Source: a virus. Taken from it: a stretch of 59,645 nt of DNA. The position numbers and the translations under genes were made by a program. The first letter of the stretch is position 1, and each line of letters begins with the position of its first letter. Shown piece by piece: positions 57,894-59,645 of the stretch. The stretch covers positions 1 to 59,645 of the IMG/VR virus record IMGVR_UViG_3300032073_003021, one strand, 5' to 3'. Under the pieces are notes generated by a model. That model was not told where the DNA came from and searched no databases. It saw only the letters and a program-made list of their open reading frames with translations.

Positions 57894-58276
57894 TGCAACA
57901 GATATTTTTAGTATTAATTTTAGTTCTCGGTGGAGCAACTTATTGGTTATGGAATGAACGTGAAACTCTCATTGAGAACCAGGCAAAATTAGAACTTGCC
58001 GTACAGGAACAACAACTTGCAATGGAAGCAATGAAAGAGAGTTTTGAAAAGCAAGGTGCTGCACTTTTAAATATGCAAAACAAAAATGCTCAAATTGAAG
58101 CAGAGAAAGCAGAATATTTAGATATATTTAGAAGGCACAATTTAAATAAATTAGCAGAAGCTAAGCCCGGACTTATTGAAAGTAGAATAAATAAAGGCAC
58201 AGCAGCTGTATTTGGAGATATAGAAAATGATAGCAAGGAACTTAGCAACCTTAATAATTCTAACAAGCCTGATTAG
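57893..58276 (+). CDS. Inner-membrane spanin-like protein (Rz-like)
   Basis: A 127-residue protein with an N-terminal membrane anchor (QQIFLVLILVLGGATYWLW), a long coiled coil (residues about 25-75) and a C-terminal region LNKLAEAKPGLIESRINKGT. This layout (anchor, coiled coil, periplasmic end), with an overlapping lipoprotein gene, is that of Rz/Rz1 spanin pairs that fuse inner and outer membranes at lysis. Confidence 0.8.
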   Translation: MQQIFLVLILVLGGATYWLWNERETLIENQAKLELAVQEQQLAMEAMKESFEKQGAALLNMQNKNAQIEAEKAEYLDIFRRHNLNKLAEAKPGLIESRINKGTAAVFGDIENDSKELSNLNNSNKPD

Positions 58277-58715
58277 CGGTTGCGCTAGTTTTGGTTTAGG
58301 AACAAAGAAAGTACAGGTAGTTACAAAACCTGTACAAATAGATATTATGCAACCCAACCTACCTAGAGATATCAGTTTAATTGAACCTAAATGGTATGTA
58401 GTTTCAGAGGCAAAAATAGCAAATCCGTGTTTAAAGAACGAAGAAGGAAAACGTGATTGTAAACTAGGAAAAGAAAATGATTGGCCTGAAGGTTACACAT
58501 ATTTAGATAGATTTATGGATGATATGCGTGAACAAAACGGTGGCAAAGTAGTATTCGTTGCAACTACTATAGGTGACTATGAGGCAATGAGTGCTAACAT
58601 GCAAGAACTTAGACGCTATATACGGGAGTTAGGAGAGGTTATTGTATATTATAGAGAAGTAACTATGCCTAATGGTGATAAAGGCGTTGGAGTTGCAATA
58701 GAAAAGAAACAGTAG
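58227..58715 (+). CDS. Lipoprotein, outer-membrane spanin candidate (Rz1-like)
   Basis: A 162-residue protein whose signal peptide ends in lipobox ISGC (TLIILTSLISGCASFG), with the lipidated Cys at about residue 19. It overlaps the Rz-like gene by 50 bases in another frame, typical of spanin pairs. It is longer than most Rz1 proteins and has a conserved-looking periplasmic domain (PKWYVVSEAKIANPC; ELRRYIRELGEVIVYYRE). A lysis role is likely. Confidence 0.75.
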   Translation: MIARNLATLIILTSLISGCASFGLGTKKVQVVTKPVQIDIMQPNLPRDISLIEPKWYVVSEAKIANPCLKNEEGKRDCKLGKENDWPEGYTYLDRFMDDMREQNGGKVVFVATTIGDYEAMSANMQELRRYIRELGEVIVYYREVTMPNGDKGVGVAIEKKQ

Positions 58716-58721
58716 GTAATT

Positions 58722-59261
58722 ATGTTACCTTACTACTTTGATATTCCAGTAGAGTTATCACAGGAACAAAAACAAACCTTTTTAGATTTAGATTCGAATG
58801 GTGAATGGGTATCACACCCAGGGGCAAACGGTCAGGCAGACCATAATTTATATTATATGCACTTGCCAGAGGAAATAACAAAACCTTTAGCAGATTTATT
58901 TAAAGTCAAACCAACATCCATTAAATTACACATGAATCTTCCTAATGGATATACTCCTCCACATACAGACGCACTAAAGGCACGTTCAACACCTTTACTA
59001 TTTCCTGTAACAGATAATTTTGCACCCACATTGTTTTTTAAAGACTATGGAGGGTATTTACACTTAAAAGGTAAGGACTATGTAAAAGAAGATTGGATAC
59101 GTTCTGAGACTCCTATCAATTCTGCATATTTTATAAATACACAAGTAAGACATGGTCTTAAAAACAACGAAACTAGAAGGGTAGCAGTTCAAGTATGGTT
59201 TCAGGAATCAATTGAAACACTTTATGAGCTACACAAGAACGAGGAGTTATTGTATAAATAG
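58722..59261 (+). CDS. 2OG-Fe(II)-oxygenase-like protein
   Basis: A 179-residue protein with PPHTDALKARSTPLLFPVTD (H81, D83), INTQVRHGLKNNETRRVAVQ (H144, Arg) and a cupin-like strand order. These are the expected iron and 2-oxoglutarate residues of the dioxygenase superfamily. The substrate is unknown; it lies among lysis- and head-related genes. Start 6 bases after the lipoprotein stop. Confidence 0.65.
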   Translation: MLPYYFDIPVELSQEQKQTFLDLDSNGEWVSHPGANGQADHNLYYMHLPEEITKPLADLFKVKPTSIKLHMNLPNGYTPPHTDALKARSTPLLFPVTDNFAPTLFFKDYGGYLHLKGKDYVKEDWIRSETPINSAYFINTQVRHGLKNNETRRVAVQVWFQESIETLYELHKNEELLYK

Positions 59262-59265
59262 TGTT

Positions 59266-59645
59266 ATGAAAAACTTTACTACATTCAGAGAAGATTTAGC
59301 ATCAGGTAGACCATTAAAGAAGCCTGTTTCCAGTAATCTATTAAAACAACGCAAAAAAGAAAACGAAAAAGCATTGAAGTCAGGCTTTATGAAGATGCCA
59401 GACTATGTTAAAAAGAAGTTCAATGAGGAAGAAGAAATGAAACCTCATAAAATGTACAAAGGCGATAAAGTAGTCATGGCAAAGAACAAAGCAGAACATG
59501 ACAAACTTAACAAGCAAGGTTATACCCACGATAATCCTAAAACTGAAAAAGTAGAAGAAGAGAAAAAGAATTGTGGTTGTGGACAAGATCCTTGTATTAC
59601 ATACGGCAAAAAACAAATGAAAGAAGCTAAGAAACCTGTAGTACA
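59266..59645 (+). CDS. Internal-head-protein candidate with capsid-targeting-like leader, incomplete
   Basis: ATG 59266 opens a frame that runs past the window end (126 codons seen). It starts MKNFTTFREDLASGRPLKKP, again similar to the T4 capsid-targeting sequence, and continues with a Lys/Glu-rich, mostly disordered sequence with a small Cys cluster (KKNCGCGQDPCITYG). Such composition fits an internal or core protein of the head. The C-terminus is unknown. Confidence 0.65.
   Translation, partial: MKNFTTFREDLASGRPLKKPVSSNLLKQRKKENEKALKSGFMKMPDYVKKKFNEEEEMKPHKMYKGDKVVMAKNKAEHDKLNKQGYTHDNPKTEKVEEEKKNCGCGQDPCITYGKKQMKEAKKPVV

Noticed and set aside
59253-59260. TATAAATA before the gene at 59266
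   Set aside because: It spans the last codons of the preceding gene and lies only 5 bases before the ATG, so transcription would start within the gene. Likely chance.
1-59645. tRNA genes, CRISPR arrays, insertion sequences, integrase or attachment sites
   Set aside because: None were seen. Gaps between genes are short and no repeat-spacer pattern, transposase or integrase motifs occur.
1-59645. Bacterial chromosome or prophage origin because of isc, fol, que and TonB-receptor genes
   Set aside because: These genes are interleaved with an uninterrupted T4-type core set and share overlaps and promoters with it, so the window is a lytic phage genome.

Overview
The window is a contiguous piece of a T4-like (Straboviridae/Kyanoviridae-type) marine myovirus genome. 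The evidence is an uninterrupted set of T4 core orthologues recognised from their protein sequence (gp15-gp16-gp17-gp18-gp19-gp20-core proteins-gp21-gp22-gp23, UvsY, UvsW, gp55, gp46/47, gp45, gp44, gp62, RegA, gp43, UvsX, gp41). It is strongly AT-rich, tightly packed (ATGA, TAATG and GTGA overlaps are common) and almost entirely on the + strand, with one clear minus-strand gene at 12111-12350. Gene content (Hsp20, CobS/CobT-like pair, FolE/QueD/QueE, 2OG-Fe(II) oxygenases, twitch radical SAM, DUF6267-like and DUF6321-like proteins) resembles marine cyanophages and SAR11-type pelagiphages. Low GC, no photosynthesis genes seen and a TonB-dependent receptor fit a heterotrophic Gram-negative marine host; the host is inference.

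Layout. 1-11893: head and tail morphogenesis, in T4 order from a neck-protein fragment to the major capsid protein, ended by a strong terminator (11914-11942). 11958-14064: small lipoprotein, the reverse-strand gene, an IscU-IscA iron-sulfur pair behind a late-type promoter, a basic mini-protein and a tube-like structural protein. 14107-17487: UvsY, a sulfotransferase-like protein, UvsW, an Sm-like protein and late sigma factor gp55. 17533-23886: a 7-deazaguanine locus (QueE, phosphoribosyltransferase, FolE, DexA-like exonuclease, DpdA-type transglycosylase, QTMAN-like glycosyltransferase, QueD) likely to modify phage DNA. 23887-28831: gp47/gp46, glutaredoxin, SET-domain protein, peptide deformylase, ClpP-like protease. 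28831-34437: TonB-dependent receptor, CobT-like and CobS-like proteins, DUF3310 protein. 34482-38311: sliding clamp, peroxiredoxin, clamp loader (gp44/gp62) and RegA. 38292-44123: radical SAM protein, prolyl-hydroxylase-like protein, Hsp20, second Sm-like protein, thermonuclease and DNA polymerase. 44123-50176: SGNH-like protein, small proteins, kinase and nucleotidyltransferase, sugar-nucleotide dehydrogenase, UvsX, zinc-ribbon protein and helicase gp41. 50154-55491: accessory small proteins and a GT2 glycosyltransferase. 55569-59645: candidate packaged internal proteins with N-termini like the T4 capsid-targeting sequence, a 17-residue peptide with 8 cysteines, a spanin-like pair and another 2OG-oxygenase-like protein.

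Regulation. Two promoter classes are visible. Late-type TATAAATA boxes (T4 gp55 type) precede gp18, the prohead core genes, gp22, gp23, iscU, the 34482 gene, regA, 52845 and 55569. Host sigma70-like promoters (TTGACT/TTGACA or TTGATT, 17-18 bp, TATAAT/TATCAT) precede uvsY, queE, the cobT-like and cobS-like genes, gp45, gp43, 51440, 52043 and 55569. Three of these share about 20 nt downstream of the -10 box, and two sit so close to the ATG that the messages would be nearly leaderless. The most interesting parts are the deazaguanine locus with its embedded glycosyltransferase, the phage-borne TonB-dependent receptor beside a CobS/CobT pair, and the late cluster of possible packaged proteins with a nested internal start and a cysteine-rich micropeptide. 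All family assignments were made by reading the sequence, without database searches.
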